Shown here: piece after piece, positions 1 to 7,628 of the stretch
How the letters are laid out: every line of letters starts with the position of its first letter
Numbering within the stretch: position 1 is the first letter of the stretch
Origin: MVYY01 sp035369865
GTDB taxonomy: Bacteria; Bacteroidota; Bacteroidia; Bacteroidales; Paludibacteraceae
NCBI GenBank assembly: GCA_035369865.1
Contig: DAOOVG010000057.1
Coordinates: 1-15,007 of the forward strand
Length of the DNA: 15,007 nt
Reading direction: 5' to 3'
Translations under genes and position numbers: made by a program
The notes under the pieces: generated by a model
The model's database searches: none
Told to the model about the DNA's origin: nothing
Seen by the model: only the letters and a program-made list of their open reading frames with translations

Positions 1-302
1 ACCGATGTGATGGTTTGAAGATTGCCATTATTGATTTTGTAGGAAAAAGTGTAAGGAGGTATCCCATTTGCTCCTGTAAAGTTAATGATGGGCGATGTAG
101 TATTAATGCAAGCACCTGGTTTATTTGCTGTAATCGTTGCAGAAAGTATATTTTCATTATAATTTTGATTTTGTAAAAATAAATTTCTTTTATTCAAAAG
201 AATATCAGGAGAAAACTCTTTTGGTTTATTTATAGAAAATAAAAAGGGAGAGAAAAATATTATTCCTATCAAAAAAGATAAGAATTGAAAAAATGTCTTC
301 AT
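1..302 (-). CDS. Secreted repeat/adhesin-like protein, N-terminal part only (cut by window edge)
   Basis: An open frame starts at the ATG complementary to 300-302 and stays open for 100 codons to the window edge, so the rest of the gene lies outside. The product begins MKTFFQFLSFLIGIIFFSPF, a lysine followed by a long hydrophobic stretch, which looks like a type I signal peptide ending near residue 23. After a short polar linker, residues from about 56 read TITANKPGACINTTSP, then INFTGANGIPPYTFSYKING-like text. This resembles the 'C-x(n)-I-x-F-TG-x-GG-x-PPYTF-x-Y-x-I-x-GG' immunoglobulin-like repeats found in large Bacteroidetes surface proteins that usually end in a type IX secretion sorting domain. 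The repeat assignment comes from remembered family patterns. A role as adhesin or gliding-associated surface protein is inference, because the C-terminus is not visible. No convincing promoter was found upstream. Confidence 0.75.
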   Translation of the reverse strand, partial: MKTFFQFLSFLIGIIFFSPFLFSINKPKEFSPDILLNKRNLFLQNQNYNENILSATITANKPGACINTTSPIINFTGANGIPPYTFSYKINNGNLQTITS

Positions 303-725
303 TAAATATAGTTAACTTTGCATAAAAATATTATTACAACAGCTAATTTTAACTTTGTCTTGCTAAAATAATAGTCTTTCATAAAAAACGGATAATTTCC
401 CTTTTAATTATTAAAAAATTAAAATTTTTCATCTTTTTATATTTTCCTATATTAGCTTCTTTAAACATACTGAAAATTAGCTTTAATGTTTTAGAAATAG
501 CTAATTCAATCTTCCAACTCTTGAATAATGTCAAACAATAATATTTCTTTATCTTGTACTATTCATAGTGTTTTTTATAATATATTGATAATTAACAATT
601 ATTTTTAAAAAAGCAGCCACTAAAAAATTGTAAATTTATTTATAAGAAGAAACATCGCTTTAAAGATCAACTTGTACAAGATAAAAAGTTATAAGATACT
701 ATGAAAGTCAATTAAATATAACTTC
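303..725. other. AT-rich spacer between the secreted protein and the MscS gene
   Basis: This 423-bp stretch holds no gene I can support; open frames are under 30 codons and of low complexity. It contains recurring AGCTAATT motifs (described separately), a perfect palindrome CTTGTACAAG at 671-680, and two copies of TAACTTTG (313-320 and 350-357). The latter match the TAnnTTTG promoter box on the plus strand but have no properly spaced -33 element and no rightward gene. It should hold the end of the MscS transcript and the promoter of the leftward secreted protein, but I cannot place either convincingly. Confidence 0.6.
341..506. repeat. Recurring AGCTAATT / AATTAGCT motifs
   Basis: AGCTAATTTT at 341-350 has its exact 10-base reverse complement AAAATTAGCT at 473-482. 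A third copy, AGCTAATT, lies at 499-506, and a 7-base version, ATTAGCT, at 451-457. All sit within about 170 bp upstream of the leftward secreted-protein gene. They could be binding sites for a regulator or the arms of a long-range structure. In such AT-rich DNA, chance similarity cannot be excluded. Confidence 0.4.
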
Positions 726-1790
726 TTAGTTTTCTTGATTTTCAAGATAAATAGTTCTGGTGGGGAAAGCAAAATTCAATCCTGCTGCATTAAATTGTTC
801 CAATATTTCTATATTCACCTTCGAAATAGTAAGCATAATATCACTTTTTTTCTTAATAAAATAAATATAGGTAATAATGAGAGCTGACTCGGAAAAGTCA
901 GTAAAATAGGCATTTATTTCCTTAGCATCAATTTCTGTTAATTTTTGAGGCATATTTATTAGAATAGTAAGAGCTTCTTTCATTTTTTCAGGAGCAGTAT
1001 CATAAGTTAAGCCAATTTTCATTACTACTCGTCGCATAGGTTCAATAGTAACATTTTCAATAGAAGCGTCCACAATTTTATAGTTGGGAATAGTAACGAT
1101 TCTACGATCGAAAGTTCGGATTTTAGTACTGCGAATACCAACATCCTCTACGTTACCATCCACTCCACTTACAATGATATGATCACCAATACGGAAAGGA
1201 TGATCCATAAAAATGGTCAATCCACCAAAAAAGTTTTTTAGAGTATCCTGAGCAGCCAGAGCAACCGCCAAACCACCAATTCCCAAGCTGGCAAGAAGAG
1301 CACCCACGTTTACACCGGCATTATTTAATGCCATAATAATGCCAATAGTCCAAACAATTCCCACCGAGAGACGGCGTATAATCATAATCATGCTCTCATC
1401 TAAACGCTTATTACCTGACCCTTCCTTGGTGGCAGGAAGCAAATACTCTTTTATGAGGGCATTAACCAGTTTTGCAACAAACCACGTAATGTTGATGACA
1501 ATCAGAAATTGATAGGCTTTATCAAAAATCTTATCCACGGTAGCACTCAAATCTAATCGGCGGAAAGCAATCCAGATAGCCAATAAAGCTATTGCCAGTA
1601 AAATAGGAGATTCCAGCGATCTGAATAAAATATCATCCAGTCTATTCTTTGTCTTGCCTGTAATTTTAAAAATTACTTTTCGATTTAATAATACAATTCC
1701 CTTGTTCAAAAGAAAAGCTCCTACCAGGATAAGCAAAGAAATTCCCCAGTCTAAAAGTGAATTTCCAAAAATGGTTTTTGCAAGAAACAT
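726..1790 (-). CDS. Mechanosensitive ion channel, MscS family
   Basis: This 354-residue inner-membrane protein would release solutes when membrane tension rises on hypo-osmotic shock. Hydrophobic segments lie near residues 12-34, 61-77, 93-112, 138-156 and 161-185, giving about five helices, more than the three of E. coli MscS and like the mid-sized members of the family. The last helix carries the Gly/Ala-rich pore-lining pattern (GALLASLGIGGLAVALAAQD, 163-182). It is followed by NFFGG and the conserved beta-domain opening 'PFRIGDHI' at 198-205, then 'VEDVGIRSTKIRTFD' and 'IPNYKI' near 234-239. The C-terminal alpha/beta domain is complete. The ATG complementary to 1788-1790 has only an A/T-rich leader, which is usual for the phylum. 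It lies 41 bp downstream of nadE on the same strand and is probably the last gene of that transcript. Family is certain; which subfamily paralogue it is, is not. Confidence 0.93.
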   Translation of the reverse strand: MFLAKTIFGNSLLDWGISLLILVGAFLLNKGIVLLNRKVIFKITGKTKNRLDDILFRSLESPILLAIALLAIWIAFRRLDLSATVDKIFDKAYQFLIVINITWFVAKLVNALIKEYLLPATKEGSGNKRLDESMIMIIRRLSVGIVWTIGIIMALNNAGVNVGALLASLGIGGLAVALAAQDTLKNFFGGLTIFMDHPFRIGDHIIVSGVDGNVEDVGIRSTKIRTFDRRIVTIPNYKIVDASIENVTIEPMRRVVMKIGLTYDTAPEKMKEALTILINMPQKLTEIDAKEINAYFTDFSESALIITYIYFIKKKSDIMLTISKVNIEILEQFNAAGLNFAFPTRTIYLENQEN

Positions 1791-1831
1791 ATTATTAAAA
1801 ATTTTTGTTTAAAATCGATTTTGTTTCTAAT

Positions 1832-3733
1832 TTATAAAAGTTCCTCCCACGGAAAATTGACATCACTGGGCATTCGCCAATCACCTCGTGGCGAAAGGTT
1901 AATAGAACCGACTTTTGGTCCATCGGGCATACAAGAACGTTTATATTGCTGAGCAAAAAAACGACGCAAAAATATTTTTAGCCATTTCCGCAATGTTTCT
2001 TCCGAATATTGATTTTTAAAGGCATTTTTGGCTAAAAAAAGTATTTTATTGGGAGAAAAACCAAAACGTACAAAATAATACAAAAAGAAATCATGCAATT
2101 CATACGGACCAATAACTTCTTCGGTTTTTTGAGCGATTTCACCATTTCCATTAGCAGGAAGTAATTCAGGACTTACAGGCGTTTCAAGAATATCTTTTAG
2201 AATTTTTCTTGAACTTTCGTCCAGTTGCTGAGCAGTCCAATCAACCAGACAACGTACTAATGTCTTTGGGATTCCGCTATTCACTGCGTACATCGACATG
2301 TGGTCGCCATTGTAAGTAGTCCAACCCAGAGCTAATTCCGATAAATTTCCTGTACCAATCACCAAACCTTGATATTTGTTTGCCAAATCCATCAATATCT
2401 GCGTACGTTCACGAGCTTGAGCATTTTCGTAAGTTGTATCGTGAACAGCAGGATCATGTCCAATATCTTTAAAATGTTGCAAACAGGCATCCTTAATGGG
2501 AATTTCCAAAATTGTGATTCCTAAAGATTTCATCAAACGGTAAGCATTGGTATAAGTTTGTTTTGAAGTTCCAAATCCTGGCATCGTTACTCCCATAATG
2601 CGTTTTCGGTCAAAATGCAATTGGTCGGCTGTTTTTACGCAAACCAGCAAAGCAAGTGTAGAATCCAGTCCACCAGAAATTCCTACCAGCAAATGTTGTG
2701 ATTGTGTATGCAGCCAGCGTTTTGCCAAACCTGCCATCTGAATAGAAAAAATTTCCCGACAGCTTTCCTTATGTTTTTCTGGTGATGGAATAAAAGGATA
2801 AGGGTCAACCGCTCTTTTTAGTTCTTCGATGGGGAAAGAAGTTGGTTCAATCATTACTTTTCTTGGGGTAGGCAATGTCGTTTGTTCATGGAAATAGTTA
2901 TTTCGCATTCGTTCGCTTCGCAAACATTCTACATCGATTTCTGTAACTATCAATTGCGGTTCGAAAGTAAATTGCCCTACATTTTCCAGTATTTTTCCAT
3001 CCTCAGCAATGATACCATGTCCGATAAAAACCAGATCGGTTGTTGATTCTCCTGCTCCAGCAGAGGTATAAACATAACCTGCGTAACAGCGTGCTGATTG
3101 TTGCTGAATAAGTTGAAGACGATAAGCTTGTTTTTCAACGAGTTCATTACTTGCAGAAAGGTTGAAAATAATTTCTGCACCTTGAAGACACAGTTGCGTG
3201 CTGGGTGGAAGAGGTGACCACAAATCTTCGCAAATTTCAATTCCGAAAGTAAAGTTGCCATCCGAAAATAAAAGATTGGTTCCCAATGGAATTTCTTGTC
3301 CACGAATAAAAATAGTGGTAGAAGATATGTCCATTGCAGAAGTGAACCAGCGTTTTTCGTAAAATTCATTATAATTGGGTAAAAAAGTTTTGGGTACGAT
3401 TCCCAGTATTTTCCCTTGCTGTAATACAACGGCTGCATTTAAAAGTCGATTTTCACAACGCAATGGCATACCAACAATTATTGTTGCTTTTGTAGAAGCA
3501 GTAAGTAATTGCAAGTCGTTCAATGATTTTTCCGCATCTTCCAGCAATTGAGTCTGAAAGAAAAGATCGCCACAAGTATAACCGGTAAGGCATAATTCAG
3601 GAAAACAAACAACTTGCACGTGTTCTTTTTCAGCTTGATGAATCAAGTTAGCAATGCTGGAAAAATTAAAAGCACAATCTGCCACCCTGACTTCAGGAAC
3701 GGCAGCAGCCACACGTATAAAACCATGATTCAT
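1832..3733 (-). CDS. nadE: Glutamine-dependent NAD(+) synthetase
   Basis: This 633-residue cytoplasmic enzyme makes NAD+ from nicotinate adenine dinucleotide, ATP and glutamine (EC 6.3.5.1), the last step of NAD synthesis. The N-terminal half (about 1-280) is a nitrilase-type glutaminase with the Glu-Lys-Cys triad visible: E46 in CFPELCLTGY, K115 in VPKTFLPNY and C168 in FGIEICEDLW. The C-terminal half (about 320-620) is the synthetase, with the ATP-pyrophosphatase loop SGGLDS at 353-358 and the conserved GTGNLSELALGWTTYNGD at 460-477. Length fits the two-domain form, so ammonia is generated in the same protein. The ATG complementary to 3731-3733 is the first in frame and sits directly before the nitrilase fold. 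It lies between ftsX (103 bp upstream) and the MscS gene. No frameshift or missing catalytic residue is visible. Confidence 0.97.
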   Translation of the reverse strand: MNHGFIRVAAAVPEVRVADCAFNFSSIANLIHQAEKEHVQVVCFPELCLTGYTCGDLFFQTQLLEDAEKSLNDLQLLTASTKATIIVGMPLRCENRLLNAAVVLQQGKILGIVPKTFLPNYNEFYEKRWFTSAMDISSTTIFIRGQEIPLGTNLLFSDGNFTFGIEICEDLWSPLPPSTQLCLQGAEIIFNLSASNELVEKQAYRLQLIQQQSARCYAGYVYTSAGAGESTTDLVFIGHGIIAEDGKILENVGQFTFEPQLIVTEIDVECLRSERMRNNYFHEQTTLPTPRKVMIEPTSFPIEELKRAVDPYPFIPSPEKHKESCREIFSIQMAGLAKRWLHTQSQHLLVGISGGLDSTLALLVCVKTADQLHFDRKRIMGVTMPGFGTSKQTYTNAYRLMKSLGITILEIPIKDACLQHFKDIGHDPAVHDTTYENAQARERTQILMDLANKYQGLVIGTGNLSELALGWTTYNGDHMSMYAVNSGIPKTLVRCLVDWTAQQLDESSRKILKDILETPVSPELLPANGNGEIAQKTEEVIGPYELHDFFLYYFVRFGFSPNKILFLAKNAFKNQYSEETLRKWLKIFLRRFFAQQYKRSCMPDGPKVGSINLSPRGDWRMPSDVNFPWEELL

Positions 3734-3836
3734 ATTGAGTTTGTTTTTAATTTTTATCCAATAAAAAATAAGAAATACTGAAAAAATTAATATTCACTTT
3801 ACTGAAAAAAGCTCTTAAATATAAAAACTAAAAAAA

Positions 3837-4715
3837 TTACACAAAATACATATCATTCGTATGCATTCGTAAATAACGTCCCACGGCAAAATAAGAGGAA
3901 ATGCCACTAAGCAATATACCCAGAAACAAAACAATAGCTGCGACAGAAAAAGCCGTAACCGCTGGAATGAACATCCCTTTAAAGCCAAATTCGTATTGCA
4001 CATAAGCAATTGTTCCCGCCAGATAAATCAATGCCAAAAAAGCTGCTATTAATCCATTGATAATGCTTCGTCTGACGTAAGGCCAGCGAATGAACCATGA
4101 AGTAGCTCCTACCAGTTTCATTGTATTGATTAAAAAACGATTTGAATAAATCTGTAGTCGAATAGTACTGTTGATAAGAGCTAACGAAATGAGTAATAAA
4201 ATAACTGCCAGCCCCAGCAAAATATAACTTAGTTTTTTTATGTTTTCATTGACCAAATCTACTACATCTTTCTGATAAGCTACACGATTGATATGAGGAA
4301 ATGTTTTTAATTTCGATTCAATTTTTGCGACACTGTCGTTATTGGCATAATTGGCATGTAGCTTTACTTCAAACGATTCCATCAGCGGGTTGTAACCCAA
4401 AAATTCTTGTGGATCTTCGCCTAAACTTTCAATGAGTTCTTTTAGCGCGTCATCTTTCGAAATATATTTTACTGACTTGGTAAAAGGGGCAGCATTCAAA
4501 TAATTTTTTATCCTTACTATTTCAGTATTGGTAACATTATTATCTAGAATGATAGATAAATTAATATTTTCTCTTACTTGAATACTCAAGTCACGAGCTG
4601 TAAAAAGCAGCAGACATACCAATCCTACCAGAAATAATACCAGCGACATACTAAAAATAGAGGTAAAATGAATATTTTTAAAACGAGGAACAGAATTATT
4701 TTTTTTTCTTGACAT
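3837..4715 (-). CDS. ftsX: Cell-division permease-like protein FtsX
   Basis: FtsX pairs with the ATPase FtsE at the divisome and, in studied bacteria, transmits a signal across the membrane to activate peptidoglycan hydrolases at the septum. The 292 residues show the family layout: a short basic cytoplasmic N-terminus, helix 1 (about 17-38), a periplasmic domain (about 40-160) with VKYISKDDALKELIESLGED (82-101) and 'NPLMESFEVKL' (109-119), then three helices near 161-182, 216-238 and 253-277. The 'MKLVGATSWFIRWP' loop (199-212) is the conserved cytoplasmic segment. FtsE is not in this window. The start region holds a run of nine A residues on the coding strand within codons 3-6. The gene lies 56 bp after yfhO and 103 bp before nadE on the same strand and is probably co-transcribed with them. 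Confidence 0.93.
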   Translation of the reverse strand: MSRKKNNSVPRFKNIHFTSIFSMSLVLFLVGLVCLLLFTARDLSIQVRENINLSIILDNNVTNTEIVRIKNYLNAAPFTKSVKYISKDDALKELIESLGEDPQEFLGYNPLMESFEVKLHANYANNDSVAKIESKLKTFPHINRVAYQKDVVDLVNENIKKLSYILLGLAVILLLISLALINSTIRLQIYSNRFLINTMKLVGATSWFIRWPYVRRSIINGLIAAFLALIYLAGTIAYVQYEFGFKGMFIPAVTAFSVAAIVLFLGILLSGISSYFAVGRYLRMHTNDMYFV

Positions 4716-4771
4716 TTTATTTTTTATTTTTTTATCGAATAAATAAATAAATTAGAAAATTTCTAAAATTA

Positions 4772-7261
4772 TCAGCTTTTGCTTTTTTCTGTTTGTTTTT
4801 TAACCTTTACCGAATAAAAAATAAAACTTGCCATACATAAAATCAATATTATTGAAGAAATAAGAGCAATTACATTCCCTACTGCATAGCTACGGGGTTC
4901 AAACTTGAAATCAATGTTATACATACCTGCTTTGAGCGGCATAGCTCGTAATAAATAATTAGCCCGTATATACGGTACTTTTTGTCCATTGATGTAAGCA
5001 TTCCACCCTTTATCGTAGTAAATTTCTGAAAATATTGCTACCTGATCAGTATTGGAGTTGAAACTGTAAATCAGATGGTTAGGCGCGTAATGAATCAGTT
5101 CAATCCTTGCTGTACTATCTGGCTGAATAGCAGTGGGCAGTAGCGAAGCATAAGATTGATCAGCTACCAGTTCGGTTTTGGTATCAATGTTACCTAATAA
5201 ACGCATCTCTTCATCCGCATTCGGCGCCAAATGAATTTTCTGTACAAACCACGCATTGCCATTAGCATAAGGATTGATAATAGGCTGATACTCTTTATTG
5301 AAAATTAAATATTTCAAATTCAACATATTCAGCACTTGCAAAGAATCAAATGTGGAAACAATTTGTTCCACTGAATTTACTCTTCCAAAAGCAGAAAAAA
5401 GTTGACCCAATTCTTTCGTCAGATGAATATCAATCAAATCCTGATAACGGCGTAATTTTGCTGCATGATAACCGCCAATATTCTTATGAAAATAAGAAGG
5501 GGTAGCGTCATTAAAAATATTCACAGTAGCGTCTACTACTCTATAATAAGATTTATCCTCTAAAATGAATTTATCGGCTGTTGAAGGAAGTATCAAATTT
5601 TCAATTTGTTGTTTTTTCTCAAAATTTTTCTCATTTAAATAACGTTTGGCAATGGGCACCATATCCGCCAGAATGAAAAAGCCAAACAAAACATAAGCCA
5701 CATTCTTTTTGAGATATTTTTTCATATATAGCCAGATCATAAAAGCTGCCAAAACCACAAAAGCAAGTGAACGGAAGGCATCCGAACGAAGCAAAGCAGC
5801 ACGATCGATTGGTAGTGTTTCTTTCAAGAAAGCATAATCGCCTTGAAATTGCTGATCTGTGGGAGAAACAAAATCGCCAGCCAGCGAAGGGAACAAAGCA
5901 AATAATAACGCAATTCCACCTACTATAATGGCACTGATTTTTACAGCTTTAATTACCTTTTTAGCATCTACATTTGGATTGAAAACTTCTTTCAATGCGA
6001 GGGCTGCCATTAAAGCCATTCCAAAAGTAGTAGCCACCAGAATCATCGAAACGGTACGGAACTTATTATAAAAAGGAACATAATCGATGAAAAAGTCAGT
6101 TAACGGCATAAAATTTTTTCCCCACGAAAGCATCACTGTGAGAATAATCATTGGTAAAAGCCACCATTTTGTCCGTTTATCTACCAGAAATATCCCCAAT
6201 ACAAACAAGAAACAGACAATTGCTCCTGCATAAACAGGACCAGAAGTAAAAGGTTGTGTGCCCCAGTAAAGTGGTAACTCCATATCTTTCATAATCCTTT
6301 CAACGTTTGGAACACCATAGCTTTGAAGCTTTTTTGCTGTTTCACTTTTGGGCGAAAGTGTTCCTACACTGGCTCCCCCTTTAAAATTAGGAATTAATAA
6401 AGTGAGAGTTTCATCAATGCCGTAACTCCATTGGGTAATATAATCCTTACTCAAGCCATGCTGAGAATTTTGTCCTTCCATAGTTAATCCTGTGGATTTT
6501 CCTCGCATGGTATATTGACTATATTCATAAGTGGTGAGCAAACTGGTAGCATTCATTCCTATCCCAATAGCAGCAGCAACAAGCAATAAGCCAACTGTTT
6601 TAAAAAATGAAACAAGCTGTTTTTCTTTGATGCTGTAAACAAATTCCACAATGCCCAGTATAATAATAATTAAAAGAGCATAATACAAAATTTGAATATG
6701 ATTAGCATAAATAGCTAAACTGGCGAAAAAAGCCGTTAATAAACTTCCCAGCAAAGGTTTGGAACGAAAAGCCAGATAAATGCTACCAATGAGCGGGACA
6801 ATATAAGCCAGCGTAATGGCTTTTGAATTATGACCTACAGCAATAATTATAAAATTATAGGAAAGGAAAGAAAAAGCAAACGAGCCAATAATGGCAAGCC
6901 AGGGATTCAAACCAAATGCTACTAAAAGAACATAAGCACCCAATAAATATAGAATTAGATAAAAAACAGGAGCGGGAAATAATCTGAAAAATTGATCCAC
7001 ATACTTGCTGAAATTATTTGGCTGTGTCATGGAAATTTGATAGGTGGGCATGCCACTAAACATGGAGTTGGTCCAAAGCGTTTTATCTTTATGAGTTTTG
7101 TTGTAGTCAATCGTTTCTTTTGCCATGCACATCCAGCTTTTGGTGTCATGACCGATCAATTGTTTTCCCTCCAATACAGGGCTGAAATACCAGAAAGAAA
7201 TTATCAGAAACAAAATCACAGCCACCACATGTGGCATAATGGTTTGCATCGTTTTATTCAT
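4772..7261 (-). CDS. YfhO-family polytopic membrane protein (GT-C-like)
   Basis: This 829-residue inner-membrane protein belongs to the YfhO family. Studied Firmicutes members help glycosylate lipoteichoic acid, but the substrate in Bacteroidetes is unknown. The first helix (about 10-28) is followed by a loop with IGHDTKSW, where D39 sits at the place of the catalytic acidic residue of GT-C glycosyltransferases. Many further helices follow to about residue 510 (for example 97-116, 121-141, 148-164, 188-209, 224-238). A large soluble domain lies at about 530-800, and a last helix at about 802-822. The 'TTYEYSQYTMRGKS' segment (243-256) and the C-terminal 'YYDKGWNAYINGQKVPYIRANY' region, split here only for description, match the family pattern as I remember it. 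The initiator ATG is complementary to 7259-7261. It heads the leftward yfhO-ftsX-nadE-mscS cluster. A lipid-linked sugar transfer role is inference. Confidence 0.9.
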   Translation of the reverse strand: MNKTMQTIMPHVVAVILFLIISFWYFSPVLEGKQLIGHDTKSWMCMAKETIDYNKTHKDKTLWTNSMFSGMPTYQISMTQPNNFSKYVDQFFRLFPAPVFYLILYLLGAYVLLVAFGLNPWLAIIGSFAFSFLSYNFIIIAVGHNSKAITLAYIVPLIGSIYLAFRSKPLLGSLLTAFFASLAIYANHIQILYYALLIIIILGIVEFVYSIKEKQLVSFFKTVGLLLVAAAIGIGMNATSLLTTYEYSQYTMRGKSTGLTMEGQNSQHGLSKDYITQWSYGIDETLTLLIPNFKGGASVGTLSPKSETAKKLQSYGVPNVERIMKDMELPLYWGTQPFTSGPVYAGAIVCFLFVLGIFLVDKRTKWWLLPMIILTVMLSWGKNFMPLTDFFIDYVPFYNKFRTVSMILVATTFGMALMAALALKEVFNPNVDAKKVIKAVKISAIIVGGIALLFALFPSLAGDFVSPTDQQFQGDYAFLKETLPIDRAALLRSDAFRSLAFVVLAAFMIWLYMKKYLKKNVAYVLFGFFILADMVPIAKRYLNEKNFEKKQQIENLILPSTADKFILEDKSYYRVVDATVNIFNDATPSYFHKNIGGYHAAKLRRYQDLIDIHLTKELGQLFSAFGRVNSVEQIVSTFDSLQVLNMLNLKYLIFNKEYQPIINPYANGNAWFVQKIHLAPNADEEMRLLGNIDTKTELVADQSYASLLPTAIQPDSTARIELIHYAPNHLIYSFNSNTDQVAIFSEIYYDKGWNAYINGQKVPYIRANYLLRAMPLKAGMYNIDFKFEPRSYAVGNVIALISSIILILCMASFIFYSVKVKKQTEKSKS

Positions 7262-7309
7262 TGCAGTGAGAAATAAATAATTTAAAATTGTAAATTGATA
7301 AGAACTTTA

Positions 7310-7317
7310 CAAAAATA
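7310..7317 (-). promoter_or_regulatory. Candidate -7 box for the yfhO-ftsX-nadE-mscS cluster
   Basis: On the minus strand this reads TATTTTTG, matching the Bacteroidetes primary-sigma box TAnnTTTG. It lies 49 bp before the yfhO-like ATG and would give a leader of roughly 40 nt. I see no TTTG-type -33 element at the expected spacing, so the call rests on the -7 box and position only. Confidence 0.4.
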
Positions 7318-7407
7318 CATTATTTTTTGGAAAAGCTACCTAAGAAACGATAAAAATCGAAAACAAAGAGGTATATGTTACAAAGTATGAAGATTTAGTT
7401 GTAATCG

Positions 7408-7494
7408 GTGGTTTGGAGTTTGAAGTTTGGAATTAACGAGTTAAAAGTTTGTGAGGATTATCGTATGGGTTGCGAGTTTTCAAGTTTTCAAGTT
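7408..7494. repeat. G/T-rich short tandem repeats (7-bp and 8-bp units)
   Basis: Positions 7408-7428 are three 7-bp variants in a row: GTGGTTT, GGAGTTT, GAAGTTT. Positions 7475-7494 are two and a half exact copies of the 8-mer AGTTTTCA. Between them the text remains related (GAGTTAAAAGTTTGTGAG). Guanine is concentrated on the plus strand. I recall similar decaying 'AACTTCAAACTCC'-type repeats in Bacteroidetes spacers, but no function is known to me. Confidence 0.5.
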
Positions 7495-7523
7495 AGTAAT
7501 TTTGATCAGATTCATATAAATGT

Positions 7524-7547
7524 TTAAAAAATATTGGCTGTTTTTAA
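7524..7547 (-). terminator. Weak AT-only hairpin downstream of lon
   Basis: TTAAAAA at 7524-7530 is complementary to TTTTTAA at 7541-7547 around a 10-base loop (ATATTGGCTG on the plus strand). It lies about 80 bp after the lon stop and could act as a poor intrinsic terminator, but the stem has no G-C pair and no clear U-tract follows on the minus strand. Confidence 0.2.
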
Positions 7548-7612
7548 GCAATTACCTTTCGCAATTCATAACTCACAAACTCAGAAGGCACAAATCCAAT
7601 CTCATCACTCAT
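7544..7612 (-). other. Short coding-like open frame (22 codons) just after lon
   Basis: The ATG complementary to 7610-7612 opens 22 codons starting MSDEIGFVPSEF and ending RKVIA before a TAA. The residues are varied, not low-complexity as in random AT-rich frames. The same frame extends upstream without an ATG, back past the lon stop, until a TAA inside lon. I do not recognise the peptide. It may be a true small protein translated after lon, or the leftover of a decayed gene next to the repeat tract; the shortness makes both uncertain. Confidence 0.25.
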
Positions 7613-7628
7613 TACTTTGTCTAACTTT

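Larger units (their letters stand above)
7262..7628. other. Spacer between lon and the yfhO-like gene, with repeats and a coding-like remnant
   Basis: This 367-bp region contains, from the right, a short open frame just past the lon stop (7544-7612), a weak AT hairpin (7524-7547), G/T-rich short tandem repeats (7408-7494) and a candidate promoter box for the yfhO cluster (7310-7317). No RNA gene was recognised. Its G/T skew on the plus strand differs from the plain AT-rich spacers elsewhere in the window. Confidence 0.6.

Noticed and set aside
313..357. Two TAACTTTG boxes on the plus strand as promoters of an unannotated rightward transcript or small RNA
   Set aside because: No -33 element at the usual spacing, no structured RNA or rightward gene downstream; likely chance in AT-rich DNA.
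528..608. 26-codon plus-strand open frame in the left spacer
   Set aside because: Composition is only Asn/Ile/Tyr/Phe-rich AT noise and no start signal is present.
2977..3438. 153-codon open frame on the minus strand inside nadE
   Set aside because: It overlaps the nitrilase domain of nadE in another frame and has no recognisable motif; nadE carries all catalytic residues.
6992..7276. 94-codon plus-strand open frame opposite the start of the yfhO-like gene
   Set aside because: Antisense to a gene with clear family motifs and with no supported promoter or domain.
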